A stretch of DNA of 64,000 nt from NCBI GenBank assembly GCA_016717265.1, contig JADKFX010000001.1:3856501-3920500 (forward strand). The letters run 5' to 3'. This document shows, piece after piece, positions 17,642 through 27,420 of this stretch. The notes beneath the pieces are model-generated. The model was not told the origin of the DNA, made no database searches, and was given only the letters and a program-made list of their open reading frames with translations. How positions within the stretch are numbered: the stretch's first letter is position 1; each line of letters begins with the position of its first letter. This stretch comes from Saprospiraceae bacterium. GTDB taxonomy: Bacteria > Bacteroidota > Bacteroidia > Chitinophagales > Saprospiraceae. The translations under genes were made by a program, and so were the position numbers.

Positions 17642-18343
17642 TCAAAGATCTCCTAGCTGTGGTCTTACAATAATTTCTTCTAAAACCGCCGAAGGACTTA
17701 ATTCAATGGCACATAGTACAATTTTGGCGATATCTGTTGCTTGCATTATTCTATCTATAGGTAAATTAGCACCTTTCCAGGAATCAGACCAGGTAGCTCC
17801 AGGTAAAATAGATGTTACCCGGATCCCCTTATCTTTCAATTCTTCACGCAGACATTTACTAAATCCCAACAATGCAAACTTGCTTATACAATATGAACTT
17901 CCTCCAGGATAAGAATCAAGACTTGCAATTGAACACATATTAAATATATGCCCTGAATTGCGATGAAGCATATTTGGCAATATAGCACGAGTCAAATGAT
18001 ATGCACTATATAGATTTGTGTTTAACAATTGCTCTAAAGTCCCTTCGGGTTCAGCACTTATAGTACCTGGCAAATATACACCTGCATTATTAATTAATAT
18101 ATCCACTTCTCTAAATACGGATAAAATAGAAATCGCCAATGCTTTTATTGCTTCTTTGTTAGAGATGTCACAAGCGAAATAAAAAACTTTACATTTTGGG
18201 TTTAAAGCAAGCAGCTCTTGCTTTACTTTATCTAAATCACCCTCTGATCGGGAATGTATAAAAACATTAAAACCTTTTTGTACTAATGCAATCGCAATGG
18301 CCTTTCCTAAGCCTTTACTTGCACCTGTTATAACTGCATTCAT
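17642..18343 (-). CDS. Short-chain dehydrogenase/reductase
   Basis: Classical SDR of 233 residues: TGASKGLGKAIA binds the NAD(P) cofactor, LINNAGVY is the NNAG motif, and the catalytic Ser-Tyr-Lys set is in CSIASLDSYPGGSSYCISK (Tyr in YCISK). HSRSEGDLDK after the second strand favours NADP. Substrate unknown. Immediately upstream of the deiodinase-like gene, with which it either overlaps or is 14 bases apart, so probably one transcript. Confidence 0.88.
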   Translation of the reverse strand: MNAVITGASKGLGKAIAIALVQKGFNVFIHSRSEGDLDKVKQELLALNPKCKVFYFACDISNKEAIKALAISILSVFREVDILINNAGVYLPGTISAEPEGTLEQLLNTNLYSAYHLTRAILPNMLHRNSGHIFNMCSIASLDSYPGGSSYCISKFALLGFSKCLREELKDKGIRVTSILPGATWSDSWKGANLPIDRIMQATDIAKIVLCAIELSPSAVLEEIIVRPQLGDL

Positions 18344-18523
18344 GTTGCAAGATAAATAAGCTATTGCTAAATTACAACAACTATTCTAAAATCAGCCTGA
18401 ACTTAATATTGAATCCCGCTTAAATTATTACAAACAAAAATAAAATACAAAAAGTAAATTTCAAACGTAGAGTCCCTAAATAGTTAGAACAAATAAAAGA
18501 CACCTGAAGTAGTACTTAATGTG

Positions 18524-20494
18524 CTACTTTATAATGAGTACATCACTTCCTATAAAATTTGTTCCGGCTGAACAGGAAAGAATGTAGGTTCCCTTTATCA
18601 AATGATTTGTACTCAATGGTTGCTGTTTAAGCACTTCATTCGTTTGAATGAGTCTTCCATCAAGATTATAAATACGCAATTGAAATACATCATTGGGTAT
18701 TTTAAAATAAATTTTATCAGTGGTTGGATTCGGATAAAATAGATTTGAATTTCCAAACACTGAATTCATTTGCACCTTGTTAAATTTGATAGCAAATTCT
18801 TGCAAATATTGATCATACCAAGCCATTTCAAAAGACGGATCCAATATAATATCTTTTGGGTCCCCGGCTTTAATGTAAAATAGTGGTAAATCCTGATTCC
18901 ATTTTAGTGGTATGCCTTCGCTCCAACTTATAGCAATTGAATTTCCATTCATAAAAGTACTGGAAGTTTCTAATTGCAATCCACATATTTCAAGTGAATC
19001 CGTTTTTAAATTTTGCAATCGAAATTGAATTCCGAGCATTGGTACATTTGAATTTAAAAAAACAGGAATCCAATAATTTCCATTATTAAAAACAGCCTCT
19101 TTAATATTTAAAATCACATCATCAGAAATCGCTCTGGTAATCATGGTCTCTGATTTAAATCCATCATAACTTAAATCGATATCACCCATTTTTAAAGCGA
19201 ATACATTGACATTGGTCAATGGAAAATTTGGCACATTGATCCCTTTAAATTCAATTTCGGAAATAGGTCGATTCGGTTTAGCAACAGAACGCCAATCTGA
19301 ACGTAAAAAATACCAAGGTTTTACGTTTGTAAAACTCTCTTTAATACCTAAAATTAATCTTCTTAACTCTGTGATATCAGAAGCCGTTATATTAAAATTG
19401 TTATTTACATCCGCAGCAATATTTTGAAGTGTATCCTTAAACCTACTTATATTTAAAATATGTCGCTGAATTAAAATTATATCTTTTGTAGTAATAGCAT
19501 CTCTTGCTCCAGTATTTTTAACAAATCGATAATTATACTGCCCTATTTTTTTTGTTTTTAAAGTAAAGCCATAATGAATTCCACTTTGTTGCGAAACACA
19601 ATATTTCTGAATTAAACTTGGATTCTCAAAGACAAGAGAATCTGGTACTACTCTGATTCCAACATCCGTAGCAATCTTGCCACCAATATCAGCTCGTTGC
19701 GACATAGAAAGCAAATTGTATACAATACTTGCAGTACAATTAAAACGATCTGTAACTGTCAAAGTATAGCTTCCGGGTGATTTATTGTTTAAAAATGAAA
19801 CCGTATCACCTGTGGACCATTTATAAGTATAGGGTTTAAAATCTCCAACCGGACTTAAATTGACAAATCCTTCATCCACACAAATTGCATCAGATTGATT
19901 ATTGAATTGTTTAAAACTGTTAAAATATTTGTGGATATTTAAAAAGGTAGTTCCAGTTCTTATTTGTCCGTTACAGATATCTTCCAAAGACCATTGTCGC
20001 CGAACTCGGATAGGAATATTACAATTTTGCGAAATTCTAGTATCAAAATAAGATATTTTAACAGAACCTAATGTCTTCGGTAATTTTAACAATTTCTGAG
20101 TAAAATCATTCAGACTATCTGGATAATCAATCGTTGTATCTGCAGGCATATAAATATCCGTAACATTCAAATGTTTAATTGTAATATTTTGATTACAACG
20201 AACTTGCTCGCCAATTGAATTTGTAATTGTAAATATTCGCAACACCAAATCTGCATGATTCTTGCAATCCCCTTTTTGATAAACTTCTAAATAAGAAATT
20301 GTGACTGCACCACCATTGTTTTCTGTAACTTTTGGAACTCCAGTTACTGAAGTATCATATTTAGACCCTTCAATTAAAGTAATTGGAGCAGGGCAATCAA
20401 CCAAAAGTGTGTTGGGACCTTTAGGTTTGGCAAACAGGTAAAAAACACTCCCTGTCAGAATTATAACCATTAACCATGAATTACTTCGTCTCAT
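18524..20494 (-). CDS. Secreted protein with SprB-like and dockerin-like segments and a T9SS type A sorting domain
   Basis: 656 residues. A hydrophobic N-terminus (LMVIILTGSVFYLFA) serves as export signal. A SprB-type repeat lies around 215-260 (YTYKWSTGDTVSFL, SPGSYTLTVTDRFNC). Around 365-390 ADVNNNFNITASDITELRR is a dockerin-like calcium loop, followed by a cohesin-like stretch with ILNIKEAVFNNGNYWIPVFL and GIQFRLQ. The C-terminal 80 residues, from LFYPNPTTDKIYF to a terminal beta strand, form a T9SS type A signal. Cell-surface or secreted; ligand unknown. It stands alone on the minus strand. Confidence 0.85.
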   Translation of the reverse strand: MRRSNSWLMVIILTGSVFYLFAKPKGPNTLLVDCPAPITLIEGSKYDTSVTGVPKVTENNGGAVTISYLEVYQKGDCKNHADLVLRIFTITNSIGEQVRCNQNITIKHLNVTDIYMPADTTIDYPDSLNDFTQKLLKLPKTLGSVKISYFDTRISQNCNIPIRVRRQWSLEDICNGQIRTGTTFLNIHKYFNSFKQFNNQSDAICVDEGFVNLSPVGDFKPYTYKWSTGDTVSFLNNKSPGSYTLTVTDRFNCTASIVYNLLSMSQRADIGGKIATDVGIRVVPDSLVFENPSLIQKYCVSQQSGIHYGFTLKTKKIGQYNYRFVKNTGARDAITTKDIILIQRHILNISRFKDTLQNIAADVNNNFNITASDITELRRLILGIKESFTNVKPWYFLRSDWRSVAKPNRPISEIEFKGINVPNFPLTNVNVFALKMGDIDLSYDGFKSETMITRAISDDVILNIKEAVFNNGNYWIPVFLNSNVPMLGIQFRLQNLKTDSLEICGLQLETSSTFMNGNSIAISWSEGIPLKWNQDLPLFYIKAGDPKDIILDPSFEMAWYDQYLQEFAIKFNKVQMNSVFGNSNLFYPNPTTDKIYFKIPNDVFQLRIYNLDGRLIQTNEVLKQQPLSTNHLIKGTYILSCSAGTNFIGSDVLIIK

Positions 20495-20702
20495 TTCTCC
20501 GGTTTAAAACAGTTTAAAAATAACTCCACTTTCGCGAAAAACAAAATGCACAAGTGTAAGCAAATGTTAAAATTACATATTAAAATAAGTGTTAATCTAT
20601 ATTCGTGTTTTCTGACGAGGATTATCCAACAGAAATAGTTTTATATAAACAAAAAATATGTTTTAAAAGTTCCAGGAATTGATTGCTTAAAAAATTTCTG
20701 AC

Positions 20703-21632
20703 CTAGGATTTGCGTTTTTCAATAAAGCGAATATTGCGTTGAATACCCTTTAAGCCCGTCCGTTTTAAAGCTGAATTATTAAAACGATATTGAAATTCAG
20801 ATTCGTTCATTTCCAACCATTCTAAACTTGTTATAGTTCCTGGATTTTTTGAATTCACAAATTCTTCTTCATCTGTATTTGTAGAAAATCGGTTCCACGG
20901 ACAAACCTGCTGACAAATATCGCAACCAAAAATCCAGTTTTCCATTTTGCCATGAAACGTATCCGGGATAGCATTCTTTAACTCAATGGTTAAATAAGAA
21001 ATACATTTACTAGCATCCAAAAGATAACCATTTGAATGGAAAGCTTGTGTAGGACATGCATCGATACATTTTCGACAAGTACCACAATAGTCCTTTATGG
21101 GTTGATCATATTCAAATTCAAGATCTGTTAAGATACATGCTAAAAAAAAATAAGAACCGCTTTTAGGATGGATAGAGAGTGTATTCTTTCCAGTCCAGGC
21201 AATTCCTGCTTCATGTGCCCAAACGCGCTCTAATACAGGCCCGGAATCAACAAAGGCTCTGGCTTGAATATCCCCAAATTCTGATTTCATCCATCGAATC
21301 AATGCTTTCGTTTTAGTCCGGATAACTTTGTGATAATCTTTCCCTATGGCATACATTGATATTTTAGGACGATCATCAGAAATTTCTTCAACTTTTTGAA
21401 AATAATTTAGTGAAAATACTAGAATTGATTTGGTTCCAGGTATTAGTTTATTTGGGTCTATTCGAAAATCGAAATATCGCTCCAGATAACTCATTTCTCC
21501 ATGATAATTTTGATGCAACCAGTGTTCCAGTTTACGAGCTTCGTCCTCTAATTGTCTTGATTTAACAACGCCAACTTTGTCGAAACCCAATTGTTTTGCA
21601 AATTTTTTTAATCCTTCCGCTGAATGCTTCAT
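20703..21632 (-). CDS. queG: Epoxyqueuosine reductase
   Basis: Last enzyme of queuosine synthesis, reducing epoxyqueuosine in tRNA using cobalamin and two [4Fe-4S] clusters. Of 309 residues the cluster motifs are CGTCRKCIDACPTQAF and CDICQQVCPWNRF. Other family marks are GFDKVGV at the N-terminus, YHGEMSYLERYFDFRIDP, YAIGKDYHKVIR, DSGPVLERVWAHEAGIAW-TGKNTLSIHP, and the C-terminal ALKRTGLKGIQRN. Cytoplasmic and monocistronic. Confidence 0.96.
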   Translation of the reverse strand: MKHSAEGLKKFAKQLGFDKVGVVKSRQLEDEARKLEHWLHQNYHGEMSYLERYFDFRIDPNKLIPGTKSILVFSLNYFQKVEEISDDRPKISMYAIGKDYHKVIRTKTKALIRWMKSEFGDIQARAFVDSGPVLERVWAHEAGIAWTGKNTLSIHPKSGSYFFLACILTDLEFEYDQPIKDYCGTCRKCIDACPTQAFHSNGYLLDASKCISYLTIELKNAIPDTFHGKMENWIFGCDICQQVCPWNRFSTNTDEEEFVNSKNPGTITSLEWLEMNESEFQYRFNNSALKRTGLKGIQRNIRFIEKRKS

Positions 21633-21751
21633 GAATACTTAAAAAATATGGAATTAATTCAAAATTTATAAAATGCGAATACAAGATTAATGTAAGTTTA
21701 AGTAATAATTGCAATTTTAACAAGAAGAACAGAATTCATGGATAAATACAT

Positions 21752-21786
21752 AAAAAAAAAGCCTGCAGGAACTTCAACCTACAGGC
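21752..21786 (-). terminator. Intrinsic terminator of the sigma-factor operon
   Basis: Nine-base stem (21761-21769 with 21778-21786, one mismatch) followed on the minus strand by nine T residues (21760-21752), about 70 bases after the beta-barrel gene. Confidence 0.8.
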
Positions 21787-21855
21787 TTACCACATTATGA
21801 AGAAAGTCAAACGATAATACGCTTTGATTTTATCTCTTAAATGCAACTTTGGCTT

Positions 21856-22836
21856 TTAAAAATCAAACCAAATACCACATTCTATATTCTTGATATCATT
21901 ATCCTTCCATAATTTATTCATATCCATATTGGCAAATAATTTAATAGCCCCAATATCAACTTGTGCACTCAAACCATACCTAAAATCTTCAAAACCAAAA
22001 TCTTCCTCCGTTTCAATAGACCTTTTAGGATCTTCTGTTTTAGTTTCCAATTCCTGATGAATTAAAAGTCCAGCATAGCCACCTAAACCAATTCCAATTT
22101 TACCAAGCCCTTTTATTTTATTACTTTGCAAATAAAATCCCAGTGGTATTTGCAATTGATGAATTACAAATTGTGATTTTTTAATTTGATCATTTTTAGT
22201 ATACACCAGTGATTGCTTTGGCACAAAATCTATTTTTTCCTTAAACTCAAATTGACCAATTCTCCAACCAAAACCAGTCATCAACATAAAATTTGGAGAT
22301 CCTAGATAAATTTTTGTAGGTAAGAATGTAAACGTATAACTCCAGGATCCCCAAGATTTAATTTTTAAATCATCTTGTGTAGATTCCGGAATAGAATTTC
22401 CGAAATTCAAAATATTAAATCCTAAATTAAAATCAAGAAATCCAACATTGGCAGAAGATTTCTTTTTATCCATTTTCTTTGAATGGTCCTTATCAGGAGC
22501 CTTGTTTTCACCATGACTTCCTTTTCCTAATTTTCTTTCCTGTTCGCGCTTTGCATTATCTAGTTCCCTTTTGTGTTCTTCTATTTCTATTTTAATATCT
22601 TTCATAGACTCTTCTAATTCTTCGTCGATTTCAGAATTTGAATTCTGCGACTTAGAATCAATGATTAAAATTTGTTTATTTCCTAAGTTAAATCTCGTAG
22701 TATCCACTATTTTAGGAATAGGCTGGACTTCTGGTGCCACTGGAGGCGTAGGAGGTTCAGGAGGAGTTACCTGTGCATTGATTAAACTACAACTTAAGAA
22801 TATAAGCATAGCTATAGAAAAGACTTTGTTTTTCAT
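21856..22836 (-). CDS. Outer-membrane beta-barrel protein with proline-rich and coiled-coil N-terminus
   Basis: 326 residues: signal peptide ending INAQ, a proline-rich stretch (TPPEPPTPPVAPEVQPIP), a charged coiled-coil region (about 65-130, ELEESMKDIKIEIEEHKREL), then about 190 residues of alternating strands ending in the aromatic C-terminus GIWFDF, typical of a PorT/OmpA-like barrel. Third gene of an ECF sigma operon, 34 bases after the preceding gene, and followed by a terminator. Function unknown; it may be the envelope component the sigma system senses or protects. Confidence 0.7.
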   Translation of the reverse strand: MKNKVFSIAMLIFLSCSLINAQVTPPEPPTPPVAPEVQPIPKIVDTTRFNLGNKQILIIDSKSQNSNSEIDEELEESMKDIKIEIEEHKRELDNAKREQERKLGKGSHGENKAPDKDHSKKMDKKKSSANVGFLDFNLGFNILNFGNSIPESTQDDLKIKSWGSWSYTFTFLPTKIYLGSPNFMLMTGFGWRIGQFEFKEKIDFVPKQSLVYTKNDQIKKSQFVIHQLQIPLGFYLQSNKIKGLGKIGIGLGGYAGLLIHQELETKTEDPKRSIETEEDFGFEDFRYGLSAQVDIGAIKLFANMDMNKLWKDNDIKNIECGIWFDF

Positions 22837-22870
22837 TTTATATTGTTTTATGAGTAAGTGAATGTTTTAC

Positions 22871-23776
22871 TTAATTACTTGAATTTCTTAGATTAATGGA
22901 TTTAGAAAATTCCAATTTTTCATTTTTAAAATGTATTGCTAAAACTGGACGATCATTTTTTTCTATATTTTCAATACTTAACGCATCGCCTGACCATTGC
23001 TTGGCCTTTTTTGAAATAAACCCAAAAAAACCTCTTTTAATACTTCCCTTTAAAGTTTGGTCCTGTGGCTTTGACTTTACATTATCTTCTGGATTCAAAG
23101 TTTCTACATTCTCAACATCAGAATTCATTGGTGCCTCTGCTAAAATAGGGTCATTGGCTATTTGAGTTGCTTGGTATTTATTTTGAACTTCCAATGTTTC
23201 CCCTTTAAAAGTAGCAGGATTATTTTCTAACAGATTTATGCTCTGTTTTTCTAATTGGTTTGCTTTTGAATTCTCTTGGACTGATTCATTCATTGCAATT
23301 TCTTGAACTATTTCTTTAAGGTGAACAACATTTTCTTGATTTTTAAAATTTACAGTAACCGGAGCTTCATCCTTAACCCGGATCGTAGTGGAATTTACTT
23401 TTGTATTTTTGACCGGGATTTCCTTTGCATTATTAAATACATCCACAAGCTGAGGTGCTTTATCTACTGCTATTAAACTCTTGTTCAAATCATTCGAGTT
23501 TGATTTGATATTTGATTGTTCAACAATTTCAGAATTTTTAGCTGGAGAATTATTGGAAACTTGTTTTAGAATAATTGTAGCAGATATTAATAGCACAAAT
23601 GATGCGGCGATTAAAAACCATTGTTTATTATTTTTAAAGTGTGTTTTTAGTGCAAATTTATTCGTTTGATTTATTTCAACTTGATTCAAAATCTTATTAA
23701 AAAGATTTGGATTTGGTTCTTCAACATCAAACGAATGTTTAGATTGCTGAATATATTTTTTCAACTGGTCTGACAT
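22871..23776 (-). CDS. Putative anti-sigma-type membrane protein
   Basis: 301 residues. An N-terminal cytoplasmic part of about 50 residues (SDQLKKYIQQ, PNPNLFNKILNQVE) precedes one membrane segment (QWFLIAASFVLLISATIIL). A long polar extracytoplasmic region rich in Asn, Lys and Glu follows, ending in a conserved-looking block with RGFFGFISKKAKQWSG. Its start lies 38 bases inside the sigma gene, indicating coupled translation. The topology and position are those of an anti-sigma factor, but I see no ZAS/HXXXCXXC zinc motif, so the role is inferred from context. Confidence 0.6.
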   Translation of the reverse strand: MSDQLKKYIQQSKHSFDVEEPNPNLFNKILNQVEINQTNKFALKTHFKNNKQWFLIAASFVLLISATIILKQVSNNSPAKNSEIVEQSNIKSNSNDLNKSLIAVDKAPQLVDVFNNAKEIPVKNTKVNSTTIRVKDEAPVTVNFKNQENVVHLKEIVQEIAMNESVQENSKANQLEKQSINLLENNPATFKGETLEVQNKYQATQIANDPILAEAPMNSDVENVETLNPEDNVKSKPQDQTLKGSIKRGFFGFISKKAKQWSGDALSIENIEKNDRPVLAIHFKNEKLEFSKSINLRNSSN

Positions 23777-24314
23777 TGTTAGTATTTTTTTTTAAAATTT
23801 CAATCAATTTTTGTTTGGCTCTCAAGTACTGACTTCTAGATGTTCCTGAAACTATTCCTAAGGTCTTTGATATTTCTTCATGACTATATTCTTCAAATAC
23901 ATGCAATGTAAAAACGATCCGGTATCGATCTGGCAACATTGCTATAGCTTTGTGTATTGCCTGGATATTATTCTCAAATTCCAATTCATGAATCACCTCT
24001 TTTTCTTCTTGAAGGTTTATCATCCCCGGATTTTCATCCAATTCTTCAAACTGAATTTTTTTTCTGTTTTTAACTGCTTGTATTGCCGTATTTACACAAA
24101 TTCGCTTTATCCATGCACTTAATAATTCCTTGTTTTGAAGTTGGTCAATGTTTTCAAAGATCTTAATAAAACTTTCCTGCAAAATATCATGTGCATCATC
24201 TTCCTGGTTTAAAATCCGAAAACATAGATTATACATCGGCTTGGAATACATATCATACAGTGTTTTAAAGGCTGCATGATCTTTCCGTTTAACCCGATCT
24301 ACCAAATGTTCCAT
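23739..24314 (-). CDS. RNA polymerase sigma factor, ECF subfamily
   Basis: 191 residues with sigma-70 region 2 (FKTLYDMYSKPMYNLCFRIL, DDAHDILQESFIKIFENI) and region 4 (LPDRYRIVFTLHVFEEYSHEEISKTLG, then SGTSRSQYLRAKQKL). Regions 1.1 and 3 are absent, as in ECF factors. First gene of an operon with a membrane protein and a beta-barrel protein. It probably directs transcription of envelope genes when released by its membrane partner; the signal is unknown. Confidence 0.93.
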   Translation of the reverse strand: MEHLVDRVKRKDHAAFKTLYDMYSKPMYNLCFRILNQEDDAHDILQESFIKIFENIDQLQNKELLSAWIKRICVNTAIQAVKNRKKIQFEELDENPGMINLQEEKEVIHELEFENNIQAIHKAIAMLPDRYRIVFTLHVFEEYSHEEISKTLGIVSGTSRSQYLRAKQKLIEILKKNTNNVRPVEKIYSAI

Positions 24315-24593
24315 AAAGGTTTTTCGTTTGCTTTCATTCTAAAGATTGGCCAAAATAGAAATCGTTGCATTAAAATTAATAATTTTTTTTAAACCGTTCA
24401 CTACGATACGTTGTAGGATCAAAGTATAAAATGATTTATCCTCTAAATTATTTTAAAATTAAATGAATTAATATACCTCCAAATATTGCGTTTATCTTGT
24501 TTGGCATTATTCTATCATGCACTTTGCCGTATTTTCAATATTAAAGTTTAATATTGCCTAAGAATTAAATTATAAAGCCATTCATAGTTTACC

Positions 24594-27305
24594 GTGTTTT
24601 TTAAAAAATATCTGATTTACCTATCCCTTGCTATTTGTATTAATCCAGTAATGGCGACTCAATTAATTGATAACCAATATTTTACCAATAATTTAAAAGT
24701 ATATTCAAACATTTGTAAAGCGCCCTCAGCATGCATAAACAACCTGCATCTGGTTCCTGCTGGATTCACTGTTGAAAAAATAATTGGCTATTTTGATAAT
24801 CCATTGGTGGATCCGAATGCATATGTAAACTGCAACTCACAGTCTTCACAAACAAAAACTGGAACTATTGGTAAAGATGAAAAACTTCCAAACTTGCAAT
24901 CTTCTTGCAACTTGTTATGCAATAAAGACTTTGAAGATGACAAATTGGTTCAAAATGGTGCATTTGGGTTTTTTCACCAAGACCTTGTATCCTGTTGGAG
25001 CACCACTGCTACAGATCAACAAATTGAAATTTGGGGAAGCGGCTTTGGTGGAGTACCTGCTTATTCTGGAAATCAATTTGTAGAATTAAATGCAAATATG
25101 GTTTCTACTTTATTTCAAAATTTTACAGCAGCTTTAGGGGGCAGGGTACAAATCTCATTTGCACATAGAGGACGAGCAGGGACTGATGTTCTAAGTGTTG
25201 AAATTGGACCTGTAGGAGGCATACTACAAAATCTTGGAAACTTTTCAGCAGACAGAAATGCTTGGAAATATAATACGATAAATTATACATTTCCGGATAC
25301 TGGAAAGACGAACTATACTTTGCGATTTAAATCCGTAAGTGCCGCAGGAGGTGCCACTGTAGGAAATTTTTTGGATGCGATATCCATTAGCCTACCGCAA
25401 CCTTCAGCTTCCTTTACAATCATTCAACCAAATTGCCCGAATGATCAAAATGGAATAATTAAAATACAAGGAAAACAGGGTTCACCTCCGTATAAGTATA
25501 ACTGGTTGTCGCCAATTAATTCAATGGATTCAACAGTTTACGACGTGTCTCCAGGAGTATATCAGGTAGAAATAAATGATTTTTATGGTTGTAGCGAGAC
25601 CTTAACAGTGCGTATGGATTCGAATTTTAAAAGCGATTCTGTAAACCAGATTCAAAAGGTTTGCGAATCCTATAAATGGCCGGCAAATGGCCAAACTTAT
25701 ACCCAAGATGGTTTATACAAAACGGTTTTAAAAAACTTAAATGGATGTGATTCTATCATAAACCTGGATTTAGAGATATTTAAAGTACATTTTAAAATAG
25801 ATTCATTTAAAATATGTCATGCGTTTACCTGGCCAATAACGGGTAAAACATATTACAAAAATGGAAGGTACCATGATACGCTAAAAACCATTTACGGTTG
25901 TGATTCAATTTTTAGTTTGAATCTAGAGATTCTTCCAGAAAACAAACAAATTGAAACTATAAAAATTTGCAATTCATATACTTGGCAAGTCACCGGATTA
26001 ACCTACACGCAAAGTGGAATCTATTCAGACACTTTCACCAATGCATATGGATGCGATTCAATACTAGTTTTGGATCTCCAAATTTGGACATCAAATCAAT
26101 CGACAGAAACCATAAAAAAATGTGAATCTTATAGCTGGCCAATAAATGGTCAAACGTATACCCAAAGTGGCTTCTACTATGATACTTTAAAAAATGTATT
26201 TGGATGTGATTCTATACTTACTTTAGACTTAGATATTTTACCAATCACAGGAAGTAAGTTAACAGTAAAAAATTGCGAATCTTATGTTTGGTTAGTAAAT
26301 GGCAAAAAATTTATTCGAAGTGGTATATATTCAGATACACTTACAAATATTTTTGGATGCGACTCTATACTTTTACTTGATTTGGAAATATTTCCAAGTT
26401 TTAAGCGATTCGATACAATAAAAATTTGCGAATCCTACACATGGCCAGTAACTGGAAAGCATTATCTGAGCAATGGAATTTATACTGCGAACTTTCTGAG
26501 CCAATTCGGATGCGACTCTTCCTATTATCTTAAACTTGAAATCCTTGAAAGCACCACAGCGGTGCAAACTGTTTCTGCTTGCAATGAATACACCTGGAGC
26601 GCAAATGGAATAAACTATCTAAAAAGCGGAACCTACCCATTGCATTTGATCAACAAAGATGGATGTGATTCCATCCTGTTTCTAAATCTTGAGATTCATC
26701 CTGAATATAGATCCGAAAATGATGTTCAGGTATGCGATTCATATACCTGGCCAATAAATGGAAAGACATACAATAAAGCGGGTAAGTATTTATTTAAGTT
26801 CAATACAAATGATGCTTGTGATTCCATTTTTATTTTAAATTTAAAGATTAATCCAAACTATACGTTTTATGATACTGCAAGTGTATTTGATCATTTTATT
26901 TGGCCTGTAAATCAAAAATTATATGATCAATCTGGTGTATTTCATCAACTTTATAAAAGTGTTGAAGGCTGCGATTCTTTGCGAATATTGCTATTAGAAA
27001 TTAAATATATAGGAACTGTTTATGTACCCAATGTGTTTACACCAAATGGAGATGGAATAAATGACCAATTCACAGTATTTGCAAGTAAGGAAATAAATAC
27101 TATCGATCGACTTAGAATTTTTAATCGTTGGGGTGAATTGCTTTATGAATTATTGAATTTTCCACCAAATGTTTCGCATTATGGTTGGGACGGCAATTTC
27201 CAAATGCAAAAAATGTTATCCGGTGTATATATTTATACAATAGATTGGACAGACCTTAAAGGTGAAAAACATATTGAGTTTGGAGATGTGACTTTAATCC
27301 GATAA
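24594..27305 (+). CDS. T9SS type B secreted protein with nine 51-residue repeats
   Basis: 903 residues from a GTG start; no ATG precedes the signal peptide (FFKKYLIYLSLAICINPVMA). Residues about 105-270 look like a carbohydrate-binding or DUF642-like jelly roll. Residues 275-345 resemble a SprB repeat (PYKYNWLSPINS, GVYQVEINDFYGC). From residue 357 to about 808 nine repeats of 51 residues follow with the core C-E-S-Y-x-W, T-Y-x-x-S-G-x-Y, G-C-D-S-I and L-x-L-x-I; the ninth has lost its first Cys. The end (VYVPNVFTPNGDGINDQF to the last residue) is a CHU_C/gliding-motility type B sorting domain. Surface adhesin-like; ligand unknown. Confidence 0.88.
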   Translation: MFFKKYLIYLSLAICINPVMATQLIDNQYFTNNLKVYSNICKAPSACINNLHLVPAGFTVEKIIGYFDNPLVDPNAYVNCNSQSSQTKTGTIGKDEKLPNLQSSCNLLCNKDFEDDKLVQNGAFGFFHQDLVSCWSTTATDQQIEIWGSGFGGVPAYSGNQFVELNANMVSTLFQNFTAALGGRVQISFAHRGRAGTDVLSVEIGPVGGILQNLGNFSADRNAWKYNTINYTFPDTGKTNYTLRFKSVSAAGGATVGNFLDAISISLPQPSASFTIIQPNCPNDQNGIIKIQGKQGSPPYKYNWLSPINSMDSTVYDVSPGVYQVEINDFYGCSETLTVRMDSNFKSDSVNQIQKVCESYKWPANGQTYTQDGLYKTVLKNLNGCDSIINLDLEIFKVHFKIDSFKICHAFTWPITGKTYYKNGRYHDTLKTIYGCDSIFSLNLEILPENKQIETIKICNSYTWQVTGLTYTQSGIYSDTFTNAYGCDSILVLDLQIWTSNQSTETIKKCESYSWPINGQTYTQSGFYYDTLKNVFGCDSILTLDLDILPITGSKLTVKNCESYVWLVNGKKFIRSGIYSDTLTNIFGCDSILLLDLEIFPSFKRFDTIKICESYTWPVTGKHYLSNGIYTANFLSQFGCDSSYYLKLEILESTTAVQTVSACNEYTWSANGINYLKSGTYPLHLINKDGCDSILFLNLEIHPEYRSENDVQVCDSYTWPINGKTYNKAGKYLFKFNTNDACDSIFILNLKINPNYTFYDTASVFDHFIWPVNQKLYDQSGVFHQLYKSVEGCDSLRILLLEIKYIGTVYVPNVFTPNGDGINDQFTVFASKEINTIDRLRIFNRWGELLYELLNFPPNVSHYGWDGNFQMQKMLSGVYIYTIDWTDLKGEKHIEFGDVTLIR
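25662..27015 (+). repeat. Nine coding tandem repeats of about 153 bp
   Basis: Each unit encodes about 51 residues opening with C-E-S-Y-x-W-P and containing G-C-D-S-I about 27 residues later. Copies differ at DNA level, so the array is old. Confidence 0.85.
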
Positions 27306-27420
27306 TTCAACTAAATTTAAAGGATACTTTTAATATGATTTCATCAAATACCAGCACTCGCATTAATTGTTATGTGTCACCCTATAACGACCGTGCAACA
27401 AAAGAACAGAAAGACAAAAA

